This document shows, one piece after another, positions 8,296 to 14,077 of a DNA stretch of 14,077 nucleotides. This DNA comes from Fusobacterium sp. (lineage in GTDB: Bacteria > Fusobacteriota > Fusobacteriia > Fusobacteriales > Fusobacteriaceae), in assembly GCA_019410665.1 (NCBI GenBank), contig DXSD01000051.1:1-14077 (forward strand), in the 5' to 3' direction. The notes under the pieces are model-generated. The model searched no databases, was not told the origin of the DNA, and worked only from the letters and a program-made list of their open reading frames with translations. Both the position numbers and the translations under genes were made by a program. The number at the start of each line of letters is the position of its first letter. Positions within the stretch are counted from its first letter, which is position 1.

Positions 8296-8628
8296 CTATT
8301 TTATGATTTTATACTCAATAACCCTCATCTTTCTATCATCTGGTTCTGCTAATCCATTTGTTGCCTTTCCTTCATCTATTCCCTTTATTACTAATTTTAC
8401 TTCAGGATAAGTAACTCCTTTTGTTTCAATCTCTTCTCTCATTTTTCTATTTAAACTTTCAACTGTGTCATCATCACTATATAGCCAATACTCTTGATTA
8501 CTCTCACTATCTTGGAATATTCTTACCTCATGACCATAGGTATATACTCCTTCATATTCTCTAATTTTTTGGTTACTACAACCTAACAAAATTGCTCCTA
8601 AAGCTAAAATTCCTAATAATTTTTTCAT
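8296..8628 (-). CDS. Small lipoprotein of unknown function
   Basis: A 110-residue protein with a lipoprotein signal peptide: two lysines, a hydrophobic stretch and the lipobox LLGC, with the lipidated cysteine at C17. Serine at +2 and the presence of an outer membrane suggest an outer-membrane or periplasm-facing location, which is inference. The mature part (about 93 residues) is polar and lysine/glutamate-rich, with tyrosines in the first half (YEGVYTYGHE, YWLYSDDD); I recognise no domain. Start is supported by GAGAGGTGAT upstream. It follows the outer-membrane protein gene by 45 nt, across a terminator, with no separate promoter seen, so it may depend on read-through. Confidence 0.85.
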   Translation of the reverse strand: MKKLLGILALGAILLGCSNQKIREYEGVYTYGHEVRIFQDSESNQEYWLYSDDDTVESLNRKMREEIETKGVTYPEVKLVIKGIDEGKATNGLAEPDDRKMRVIEYKIIK

Positions 8629-8649
8629 TTTTAATCACCTCTCTAAGTT

Positions 8650-8673
8650 AAAAAAGAGGCATTGAAGCCTCTT
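8650..8673 (-). terminator. Intrinsic terminator after the outer-membrane protein gene
   Basis: On the minus strand AAGAGGC, loop TTCAAT, GCCTCTT and then further T residues, a perfect 7-bp GC-containing stem starting directly after the TAG stop. It should reduce transcription into the lipoprotein gene and so set the ratio of the two products. Confidence 0.85.
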
Positions 8674-9297
8674 CTAAATATCAAATCTGTATCCTATTGA
8701 TAATGTTGTTCTTGAGTAATCATAATCAAATTTAGGTGATTTTGAACCTTTGTCCTCATATTGGACATCTGCTCTATTTACTTTATACATTAACTCTACA
8801 ATAAAGTTATTATATTCTGCTCCAGCTCCCAATCCATAATATAATCCATTATCTATTGATGATTTATATGAACCTTGTCCTTCTATTTTTAAATCCTTTT
8901 CATCAAAGTTAAAAGAGTATCCTAAATCAGCTTTTAAATATGGTTTAATATTACTTTCTAAAGGTAGATTATATTTTACTACTCCATATATTGGTAGTGA
9001 CTTATATCCTGTATTTTGTACTTTATCGTCATTACTTTTTACACTCTCTGGTCTTCCATGATCTTGATAAGATAATCCAAGTCCTAACTCTAAATTTGGA
9101 TAAACCTCTTTTGTTACCTCAGCAGTTAAATCAAATCCTAATCTATCACTTTCTGACTTATTAGCAAATTCTTTTCCCACCTTTACTTTATCAAATTTTC
9201 CAGAAATATCTGCTCCTGTCTTTAAATAAAGATTTGTTCCCTCTGCTGCCATTGCCATTGATGATATAACTGCTAATCCTAATAATACTTTTTTCAT
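8674..9297 (-). CDS. Outer-membrane beta-barrel protein
   Basis: A 207-residue secreted protein. Residues 1-18 form a Sec signal peptide ending AMA|AEG. The rest alternates polar and hydrophobic residues in strand-length pieces with glycine and tyrosine, and closes with LSIGYRFDI, typical of the last barrel strand. Size and strand pattern fit a small barrel, perhaps eight strands, of the OmpA-N/opacity-like group; the loops are charged and lysine-rich. Function (adhesion, structural or small pore) cannot be read from the sequence. The gene has its own near-consensus promoter, a structured leader and a terminator. AGGAGGA lies ten bases before the ATG, slightly long spacing. Confidence 0.88.
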   Translation of the reverse strand: MKKVLLGLAVISSMAMAAEGTNLYLKTGADISGKFDKVKVGKEFANKSESDRLGFDLTAEVTKEVYPNLELGLGLSYQDHGRPESVKSNDDKVQNTGYKSLPIYGVVKYNLPLESNIKPYLKADLGYSFNFDEKDLKIEGQGSYKSSIDNGLYYGLGAGAEYNNFIVELMYKVNRADVQYEDKGSKSPKFDYDYSRTTLSIGYRFDI

Positions 9298-9317
9298 AAA
9301 CTAAAAATCCTCCTATT

Positions 9318-9345
9318 TTTGATAATATCCTCCCCTTTTATCAAA
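9318..9345 (-). promoter_or_regulatory. Leader hairpin with purine-rich loop in the outer-membrane protein mRNA
   Basis: A perfect 8-bp inverted repeat, TTTGATAA and TTATCAAA, encloses a 12-nt loop that contains GGGGAGGA, a Shine-Dalgarno-like sequence. The real site AGGAGGA (9308-9314) follows the stem. An exposed purine loop just before the true site could be a ribosome standby site or a small-RNA target; that role is inference. Confidence 0.55.
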
Positions 9346-9374
9346 TATATAGACTTTATTAGTTATCATGATGT

Positions 9375-9403
9375 ATTATATCAGATTTTTTAATATAGGT
9401 CAA
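9375..9403 (-). promoter_or_regulatory. Sigma-70 promoter of the outer-membrane protein gene
   Basis: On the minus strand TTGACC (9403-9398), a 17-nt spacer and a perfect TATAAT (9380-9375). The start of transcription would be near 9368, giving a leader of about 70 nt. It is one of the closest matches to consensus in the window and implies high basal expression. No clear terminator for the upstream AtuA operon lies between 9404 and 9431, so some read-through is possible. Confidence 0.87.
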
Positions 9404-9431
9404 ATATTTTTTATATTTTTTTCAAATAAAA

Positions 9432-9731
9432 TTATATTTCCATTTCTAGCAAAGCAGATGATAAACTCTTTCCATGTTTATCTAATGCCAAAGATCTTGT
9501 TACTCCTCCCCCTAAAGCTTTATCCATAACAAAATTTAAAGCTCCTAAATTAGGAAGTTCATACCTTACTACTTCTCCATGTACAATATCTTTAAAATAC
9601 TCTTTTACTTTTTCAGCGGTAACTTTTTCTTTTAATAATTCATAATCTTTTTCATCATAAGCTATTAATGATATATTTGAAATATTCCCTTTATCTCCAG
9701 TTCTTGAATGAGCAATCTCTAATAATTTCAT
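9432..9731 (-). CDS. AtuA C-terminal-domain-like protein (small subunit of a split AtuA)
   Basis: A 99-residue protein matching the small ferredoxin-like domain normally found at the C-terminus of long AtuA proteins; the typical opening is MKLLEIAHSRTGDKGNISN. Here it is a separate gene placed one base after the AtuA-family gene. Together the two give about 549 residues, close to a full-length fused AtuA. An in-frame ATG at 9746 would add five residues, but its ATGAGGAGG is the ribosome binding site. The ATG at 9731, six bases after GAGGAGG, is the real start. It probably forms a complex with the large protein. The glycine-rich LGGGVTRS (residues 73-80) may be functional. The reaction is unknown. 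Confidence 0.82.
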   Translation of the reverse strand: MKLLEIAHSRTGDKGNISNISLIAYDEKDYELLKEKVTAEKVKEYFKDIVHGEVVRYELPNLGALNFVMDKALGGGVTRSLALDKHGKSLSSALLEMEI

Positions 9732-9732
9732 T

Positions 9733-11085
9733 TTAAACCTCCTCATATACTACTTCAATATCTATATCTTCTCTAGGTACAAAAATTGAACAAATAGATA
9801 CAACTTCACTTACAGATTTTGTTGCTCCTCCTCCACCAGCAGGTCCATTTGTATATAATGCTTCTATTTCATTTCCTATTTTTACTGCTTCTTCTCTTGT
9901 TAAAGTTCTTCCTGCTACTCTTAATCTTGCTTCTATTAAAGTATTTGGATCAAAGCTTTGTTGCCCAATTGTATCTCCATATAAAGAATTTACTCCTAAA
10001 ATATCAAATTTTAATTCCTCACATTTTATTCCAGTATACTCAATTCTTTTTCTAATTATATCTTCTGCTAATTTTGCCTTTGAATAAGCAGTACTTCCTC
10101 CGTAACTTATAGCTCCTTCTCCTATGAAACAATCTTTATACCCTATACTTACCTTTAAAGTTTTTGGCTTTTCCTTTCCTGTTGCCCCTGTAGCTATTAC
10201 TTTATCTTTTCCCACATCTTCTAATTTTATAGTTGTAAAATCAGCTATTCCATCTGGTGTTATATAATTTTTAGGATCATGTATTTCATATATTAATTGC
10301 TCTTTACATGTAGATTTTGAAACAAGTCCACCACTTGTAGATGTTTTTGTTATTAGAGCTTCCCCATTTTCTGAAACTTCAGCAATTGGAAAACCAACAT
10401 TCCATAAATCTTCTACTTCATTATACTTAGGAACCGCAAAATATCCCCCACAAACTTGTGCTCCACACTCTAAAAGGTGTCCTATCATGATTCCTTTTCC
10501 AATCAAATTATAATCCTCTGTATTCCATCCAAATTCATAAATAAGAGGAGCCATAAATATAGCAGGGTCTGCACAACGTCCAGTTACTACAATATCTGCT
10601 CCATTTTTCAAAGCCTCTACTATTCCCTCACTTCCTAGATATACATTTGCTGAAACAAGCTTATCTTTTATTTTTTCTAACGGTACTCCTAATTCTAATA
10701 CATTTAAATCTAAGTACTTATCTAAATTTTTATAAATGTCATCTCCTAATACTGCAGCAAGTTTTAAATTTTTAATTCCACTTTTTTTTGCTATTTCTTT
10801 TATTTTTCTTATAGCTCCTAAAGGATTAGCTGCTCCCATATTAGTTATAACTTTTATCTTTTTTTCACAACAAATCGGTAAAATCTTTTCAAATCTATAT
10901 TCTAATAAACCATTATACCCTTTCTCAGGATTTTTAAGTTTTTCCTGTTGAGCAATTGCTATTGTTCTTTCTGCTAAACATTCAAATATAATATAATCTA
11001 TATCTCCATTTTTCATCACATCTATAGCTGGTTCTATTCTATCTCCAGCATACCCAGCTCCTGAAGCTATTCTTACTTTCTTCAT
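9733..11085 (-). CDS. AtuA family (DUF1446) protein, large subunit
   Basis: A 450-residue soluble protein of the AtuA/DUF1446 family. Recognisable segments are the N-terminal IASGAGYAGDR (6-16), YIIFECLAERTIA (31-43), TNMGAANP (81-88), the VVTGRCADPA segment and a C-terminal glycine run NGPAGGGGATKS. AtuA was named from the acyclic-terpene (citronellol/geraniol) pathway of Pseudomonas, but its exact reaction is not settled. No geranyl-CoA carboxylase or dehydrogenases are nearby, so a terpene role here is doubtful. Neighbours are a CitMHS carboxylate transporter upstream and the separate small domain downstream. This suggests it acts on an imported organic acid or its CoA ester, which is inference. 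Strong AGGAGG site before the ATG. Confidence 0.88.
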   Translation of the reverse strand: MKKVRIASGAGYAGDRIEPAIDVMKNGDIDYIIFECLAERTIAIAQQEKLKNPEKGYNGLLEYRFEKILPICCEKKIKVITNMGAANPLGAIRKIKEIAKKSGIKNLKLAAVLGDDIYKNLDKYLDLNVLELGVPLEKIKDKLVSANVYLGSEGIVEALKNGADIVVTGRCADPAIFMAPLIYEFGWNTEDYNLIGKGIMIGHLLECGAQVCGGYFAVPKYNEVEDLWNVGFPIAEVSENGEALITKTSTSGGLVSKSTCKEQLIYEIHDPKNYITPDGIADFTTIKLEDVGKDKVIATGATGKEKPKTLKVSIGYKDCFIGEGAISYGGSTAYSKAKLAEDIIRKRIEYTGIKCEELKFDILGVNSLYGDTIGQQSFDPNTLIEARLRVAGRTLTREEAVKIGNEIEALYTNGPAGGGGATKSVSEVVSICSIFVPREDIDIEVVYEEV

Positions 11086-11106
11086 ACCTTTTCCTCCTAC
11101 TAGCTA

Positions 11107-12384
11107 TTATTTATATAAAACACCTGTTATTACTGCTACTATCAGCATTACAATTGTCACTAAAAAAGCATATGGAATTGTTTTCTTTTGATGCTCTCCT
11201 AATTCTACTCCTGTAAGTCCTAATAATAAAAATGTTGAAGCTGTCAATGGACTTACTGGGAATCCTGTTGTCATCTGTCCTAATATAGCTGCTCTTCCTA
11301 CTGCTATTGGAGAAGCTCCAAACTCTTGAGCAGTACTTGTTAATACTGGTAAAACTCCAAAATAGAAAGAATCTGGATCAAATAATAAACTTGCTGGCAT
11401 CGCTATTACTCCTGTTATAATTGCCATTGCTCTTCCTAAAGAATGTGGAATAATATCTACTATCATCTCTGACATCTCTGTTATCATACCAGATTTTTGC
11501 ATAATTCCAATAAAAGCCCCTGCTGCAAATAAAACACTTGCCATCATAAGAGCCTCTTTAGCATGAGCATCTACTCTTTCTTTTTGATCTTTTACATTTG
11601 GATAATTAATAACTGTAGCTAAACAAAATGCTATCATAAATACTACTGTTGGTGATAACTTTCCCGAAATTAATACGACAATTGAAACAATTATTATTAT
11701 TATATTTATTCCAAAATTTTTTACCTCTTTCTTCTCAACTTTAGTACTTTCAATCTCTGTTACTTCAATATTTCCAATTCTTATTTTCTCAGCCTTTCCC
11801 AATCTGTATGCTAAAAAGAAAACAAAAAGTATTCCTACAAGAACCGGAATTAATAATGGATTAAATAGCTCTGTTACAGGTATTTTTAAAGAAGTAGCTG
11901 CTCTTAATGTTGGTCCACCCCAAGGTAAAATATTCATTACTCCTGCTCCTAAAGCAACTATAGTTGCCAATGTTGTTCTTCTCATTCCCAAAGAATCATA
12001 TAAAGGTAACATTGCTGGTACTGTAACTAAAAATGTAACTGCCCCAGATCCATCTAAATGTACAATCATAGCTAATAAAGCTGTTCCTATTGCTATTTTT
12101 ATTGGATCTTTTCCTACAACTTTTATAATTTTATCTATAATAGGCTGAAAAGTTCCAACATCTGTAAGTATCCCAAAGAATAGAATTGCAAAGATAAACA
12201 TTGTTCCAGTTGGTGCGATTGATTTTATTCCATCACCAATATAACTACCTATTTTTAATCCATGTCCACCTATTAAGGCAGTTACAACTGGTACAGCTAT
12301 TAAAGCTATTAATGGTGATAATTTTTTCATCATAATAGTTGCTAATAATAAAATAATCGTTATAAATCCTAGTATTGCTGTCAT
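11107..12384 (-). CDS. CitMHS-family citrate/carboxylate transporter
   Basis: A 425-residue, very hydrophobic inner-membrane protein with about eleven or twelve membrane segments. The block IVHLDGSGAVTFLVTVPAML, then NILPWGGPT and the C-terminal TTGFPVSPLTAST, are hallmarks of the CitMHS family, whose Bacillus members take up metal-citrate complexes with protons. A charged cytoplasmic loop near the middle (about 190-225) divides two halves. The substrate here need not be citrate; a related di- or tricarboxylate is equally possible. It is the first gene after a sigma-54-type promoter, with AGGAGGAGAG before the ATG, and is 21 nt ahead of the AtuA-family gene, so the three genes form one inducible operon. 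Confidence 0.9.
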   Translation of the reverse strand: MTAILGFITIILLLATIMMKKLSPLIALIAVPVVTALIGGHGLKIGSYIGDGIKSIAPTGTMFIFAILFFGILTDVGTFQPIIDKIIKVVGKDPIKIAIGTALLAMIVHLDGSGAVTFLVTVPAMLPLYDSLGMRRTTLATIVALGAGVMNILPWGGPTLRAATSLKIPVTELFNPLLIPVLVGILFVFFLAYRLGKAEKIRIGNIEVTEIESTKVEKKEVKNFGINIIIIIVSIVVLISGKLSPTVVFMIAFCLATVINYPNVKDQKERVDAHAKEALMMASVLFAAGAFIGIMQKSGMITEMSEMIVDIIPHSLGRAMAIITGVIAMPASLLFDPDSFYFGVLPVLTSTAQEFGASPIAVGRAAILGQMTTGFPVSPLTASTFLLLGLTGVELGEHQKKTIPYAFLVTIVMLIVAVITGVLYK

Positions 12385-12420
12385 ATTCTCTCCTCCTAAA
12401 ATATTTGATAATTTTATTAA

Positions 12421-12436
12421 AGCAAAGTTTATGCCA
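12421..12436 (-). promoter_or_regulatory. Sigma-54 (-24/-12) promoter of the CitMHS-AtuA operon
   Basis: The minus strand reads TGGCATAAACTTTGCT, matching the consensus TGGCAYR-N4-TTGCW, with the invariant GG and GC exactly ten bases apart. Transcription would begin near 12410, about 26 nt before the transporter ATG. A gene for a sigma-54 activator lies immediately upstream, which strongly supports the call. Confidence 0.9.
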
Positions 12437-12477
12437 TTTCTGTTTCTAATAATTTTCTAACTTTCTTTTAATTGTAT

Positions 12478-12493
12478 TTCTAAAAATTTAGAA
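12478..12493. promoter_or_regulatory. Proximal activator site, TTCTA-N6-TAGAA
   Basis: A perfect 5-bp dyad with a 6-bp centre (AAAATT), centred about 75 bp upstream of the predicted sigma-54 start. It shares arm sequence and arm spacing with the two distal copies although its centre differs. That argues for protein-binding arms rather than simple A/T repetition. Probable binding site for the adjacent activator's C-terminal helix-turn-helix. Confidence 0.65.
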
Positions 12494-12539
12494 TAAAAAA
12501 AGAAACATAGTAAATAGTTCTTTTAAAATACTACTTTCT
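12492..12539 (-). terminator. Possible intrinsic terminator of the activator gene
   Basis: On the minus strand AGAAAGTAGTA (12539-12529), a 16-nt loop and TACTATGTTTCT (12512-12501) can pair with one bulge, followed by TTTTTTTATT. The stem is AT-rich, so efficiency is uncertain. It lies between the activator gene and the sigma-54 promoter. Confidence 0.4.
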
Positions 12540-12543
12540 ATAT

Positions 12544-12578
12544 TTCTATTTTTTTAGAATTATTCTATTTTTTTAGAA
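12544..12578. promoter_or_regulatory. Distal tandem activator sites, two copies of TTCTA-N6-TAGAA
   Basis: Two dyads at 12544-12559 and 12563-12578, each TTCTA, TTTTTT, TAGAA, lie 19 bp apart start to start. Their centres are about 141 and 160 bp upstream of the predicted sigma-54 start, a normal distance for enhancer sites bound by sigma-54 activators. The second copy overlaps the stop codon of the activator gene (12573-12575). Confidence 0.68.
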
Positions 12579-13928
12579 TTTATTATATAAAGTCGCTAAT
12601 GATATTCCTAAAATTTCAGCTGCTTTCCTCTTTCCTTCTAATGTATCCCCACAAATATTTACTATTTTTTTTATATACTCACTCTCAAATTCCTTTACTT
12701 TTTCTTTTAAAGGTTTTATATCTAGATTTCTATTTGTTGATACATTAGTTAAAATTTTTTCATTCAATCTATGAGGTAAGTTTTTTCGTTCTATTTTATT
12801 ATTTTCTGCTATATTATATAGAAATTCAATTGTATTTCTTAGCTCTCTTACATTTCCAGGCCAATTATATTTTTTTAAAAGTTCCTTTACCTCTAACGAA
12901 ATTTCTATTCCCTTTTTATATTTTAAATTTAATTCTTCTAAAAATTTTTCTATTAGTGGAATTATATCCTCTTTTCTTTCTAAAAGAGGTTCTAAATTTA
13001 ATGGTATAGTATTTATCCTATAATATAAATCCTGTCTAAATTTACCTTCATTTACCATACTTTCCAACTCTCTATTAGTAGCACAAATAAGTCTTATATC
13101 TACAGGAATCTCCTTAAGTCCTCCTATTTTTCTTATAGTTTTTTCTTGTAAAACACGTAAAAGCTTTCCTTGTAACTCATACTCTAATTCTCCTATTTCA
13201 TCCAAAAACAATGTTCCACCATTTGCTAATTGAAAAAGTCCCATTTTACCATCTTTTTTTGCTCCAGTAAATGCCCCAGCTTCATAACCAAATAATTCAC
13301 TTTCTATTAAATTCTTTTCTATTGATGCACAATTTACAGGAATAAAAGGTGAATCTTTTCTACTACTACAATTATGAATTGCGCTAGCATAGAGCTCTTT
13401 CCCTGTTCCACTTTCTCCAGTTATTAATATATTACTATCATTTTTAGCTATCTTCTCTGCAAAGACTTTAGTCCTTAGACTCAATTTGTCAACTGCTATA
13501 ATATCATCAAAATAATACTTTCCATTCCCTAACCTTTTTACATTTTCTTCTAACTTTTCTATTATTTTTTTTGAATTATTTAACTTTTCAGTTAAATTAT
13601 AGATATCATTAATCTCATTTAAAATAGATATTCCACCTATTATTTTCTCTTTTGAATATATTGGTACCATATTTACTATATATTCTATCTCTCCAACTTT
13701 TCTATGAGTTCCTAACTCTTTTTTCCCCTCTTTTATAACATTTGTTAAATGACTTCCTGGTCTTACTTCTAGCAATTTTTTATTTAAAATATCTTCATTT
13801 TTTATTTTAGTAATTCTAGTATAGGCAGGATTAACATATATTACAACACCATCTTTATTCGCTATAAGTATCCCATCATACAAAGAATCTAAAACTAATT
13901 TCAACCAATTTGTTATTCTCATATCCAT
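12573..13928 (-). CDS. Sigma-54-dependent transcriptional activator (PAS-AAA+-Fis)
   Basis: A 451-residue bacterial enhancer-binding protein. An N-terminal PAS domain (about 8-108) is followed by a short coiled linker (about 111-134), an AAA+ domain with Walker A GESGTGKE (171-178), the sigma-54-contacting GAFTGA loop (218-223) and Walker B GGTLFLDEIG (237-246), then FRQDLYYRIN (297-306), WPGNVREL (356-363) and a Fis-type helix-turn-helix at the extreme C-terminus (about 433-451). With no receiver domain, it most likely senses a small ligand through PAS rather than phosphorylation. It sits directly upstream of a sigma-54 promoter and three matching dyads. Start may be the ATG at 13928 or, with better spacing from GGGGG, the one at 13922. 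Confidence 0.95.
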   Translation of the reverse strand: MDMRITNWLKLVLDSLYDGILIANKDGVVIYVNPAYTRITKIKNEDILNKKLLEVRPGSHLTNVIKEGKKELGTHRKVGEIEYIVNMVPIYSKEKIIGGISILNEINDIYNLTEKLNNSKKIIEKLEENVKRLGNGKYYFDDIIAVDKLSLRTKVFAEKIAKNDSNILITGESGTGKELYASAIHNCSSRKDSPFIPVNCASIEKNLIESELFGYEAGAFTGAKKDGKMGLFQLANGGTLFLDEIGELEYELQGKLLRVLQEKTIRKIGGLKEIPVDIRLICATNRELESMVNEGKFRQDLYYRINTIPLNLEPLLERKEDIIPLIEKFLEELNLKYKKGIEISLEVKELLKKYNWPGNVRELRNTIEFLYNIAENNKIERKNLPHRLNEKILTNVSTNRNLDIKPLKEKVKEFESEYIKKIVNICGDTLEGKRKAAEILGISLATLYNKF

Positions 13929-13950
13929 TATCCCCCATTTCTATTTTTTT

Positions 13951-13979
13951 ATTATAAAACATTTAAGGATTAAAGTAAA
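13951..13979 (-). promoter_or_regulatory. Sigma-70 promoter of the activator gene
   Basis: On the minus strand TTTACT (13979-13974), a 17-nt spacer and a perfect TATAAT (13956-13951). The start would be near 13944. Sequence identical over 15 bases to one side of the distal activator dyad overlaps this start, hinting at self-regulation. Confidence 0.8.
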
Positions 13980-13990
13980 TATAATAAAAA

Positions 13991-14020
13991 AGAAAAAAGG
14001 CTGGAATTTTCTTCCAGCCT
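13991..14020 (-). terminator. Intrinsic terminator after rpsR
   Basis: On the minus strand AGGCTGGAA (14020-14012), loop GAAAA, TTCCAGCCT (14006-13998) and a T-rich tail. A perfect 9-bp stem with high GC content for this genome, 12 nt after the rpsR stop. It isolates the ribosomal protein operon from the activator gene. Confidence 0.92.
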
Positions 14021-14032
14021 ACTTAACTAAAA

Positions 14033-14077
14033 TTACTTTTCAATTCTTGTATAAGGAATTAAAGCGATATTTCTAGC
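14033..14077 (-). CDS. rpsR: 30S ribosomal protein S18, C-terminal end (partial)
   Basis: Only the last 14 codons and the TAA are inside the window, encoding ARNIALIPYTRIEK. This matches the conserved C-terminal end of ribosomal protein S18 (RARNIALLPY in relatives). The gene continues past the right edge, so the rest cannot be judged. The terminator that follows shows it is the last gene of its operon, usually with rpsF and ssb. Confidence 0.8.
   Translation of the reverse strand, partial: ARNIALIPYTRIEK

Noticed and set aside
9404..9431. Terminator after the AtuA-like small gene
   Set aside because: The AT-rich segment has T runs but no stable GC-containing stem; not called.
9819..10055. 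Plus-strand 78-codon open frame opposite the AtuA gene
   Set aside because: Leucine-rich low-complexity translation produced by the antisense of alanine/glycine/lysine codons; no ribosome site and a well-supported gene on the other strand.
1..14077. CRISPR arrays, transposase genes, phage or toxin-antitoxin modules
   Set aside because: No regularly spaced repeats, transposase motifs or phage-type genes were seen; the only repeat-like element is the palindrome at 4637-4787.

Overview
The window is AT-rich and reads as a chromosomal segment of a Fusobacterium-like bacterium. Three things point that way. The gene families resemble Firmicutes ones (Mini-RNase III, MutS2, IspD, glutaminase-type nitrilase). 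There is a clear outer membrane (a signal-peptide beta-barrel protein and a lipoprotein). Base and codon use is very AT-rich, with strong AGGAGG-type ribosome binding sites. A sigma-54 activator and promoter suggest a larger-genome fusobacterium such as the mortiferum/varium/ulcerans group; the genus and species are inference from content, not from a search. All genes except rpmB lie on the minus strand.

Region 1 (35-7810, minus) is a dense housekeeping run, read in the order mutS2, ispD, a nitrilase-family amidohydrolase, cysS, mrnC, mreB and holB (clamp-loader delta'). Most junctions overlap or are 1-15 nt apart, which implies co-transcription and translational coupling. The exception is a 206-nt gap between ispD and the nitrilase gene that holds a 151-bp nested palindromic element (4637-4787). 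An extended -10 promoter at 7848-7856 starts the run. Back-to-back with it, a near-consensus promoter (7904-7932) drives rpmB (ribosomal protein L28) on the plus strand, which ends at a bidirectional terminator.

Region 2 (8296-9403, minus) is an envelope pair: a small beta-barrel outer-membrane protein with an excellent sigma-70 promoter and a hairpin in its leader, then a terminator and a small lipoprotein.

Region 3 (9432-13979, minus) is the most interesting part: a self-contained inducible catabolic or transport module. A PAS/AAA+/Fis sigma-54 activator gene is followed by a 188-bp control region containing a near-consensus -24/-12 promoter and three copies of the spaced palindrome TTCTA-N6-TAGAA at typical enhancer distances. 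Downstream are a CitMHS-family carboxylate transporter, an AtuA-family (DUF1446) protein, and a separate small protein equivalent to the AtuA C-terminal domain. The likely logic is that an organic acid is sensed by the PAS domain, the activator turns on the sigma-54 promoter, the acid is imported by CitMHS, and a split two-subunit AtuA enzyme acts on it. The substrate and the AtuA reaction are unknown.

The right edge holds the last 14 codons of rpsR (ribosomal protein S18) and its terminator.
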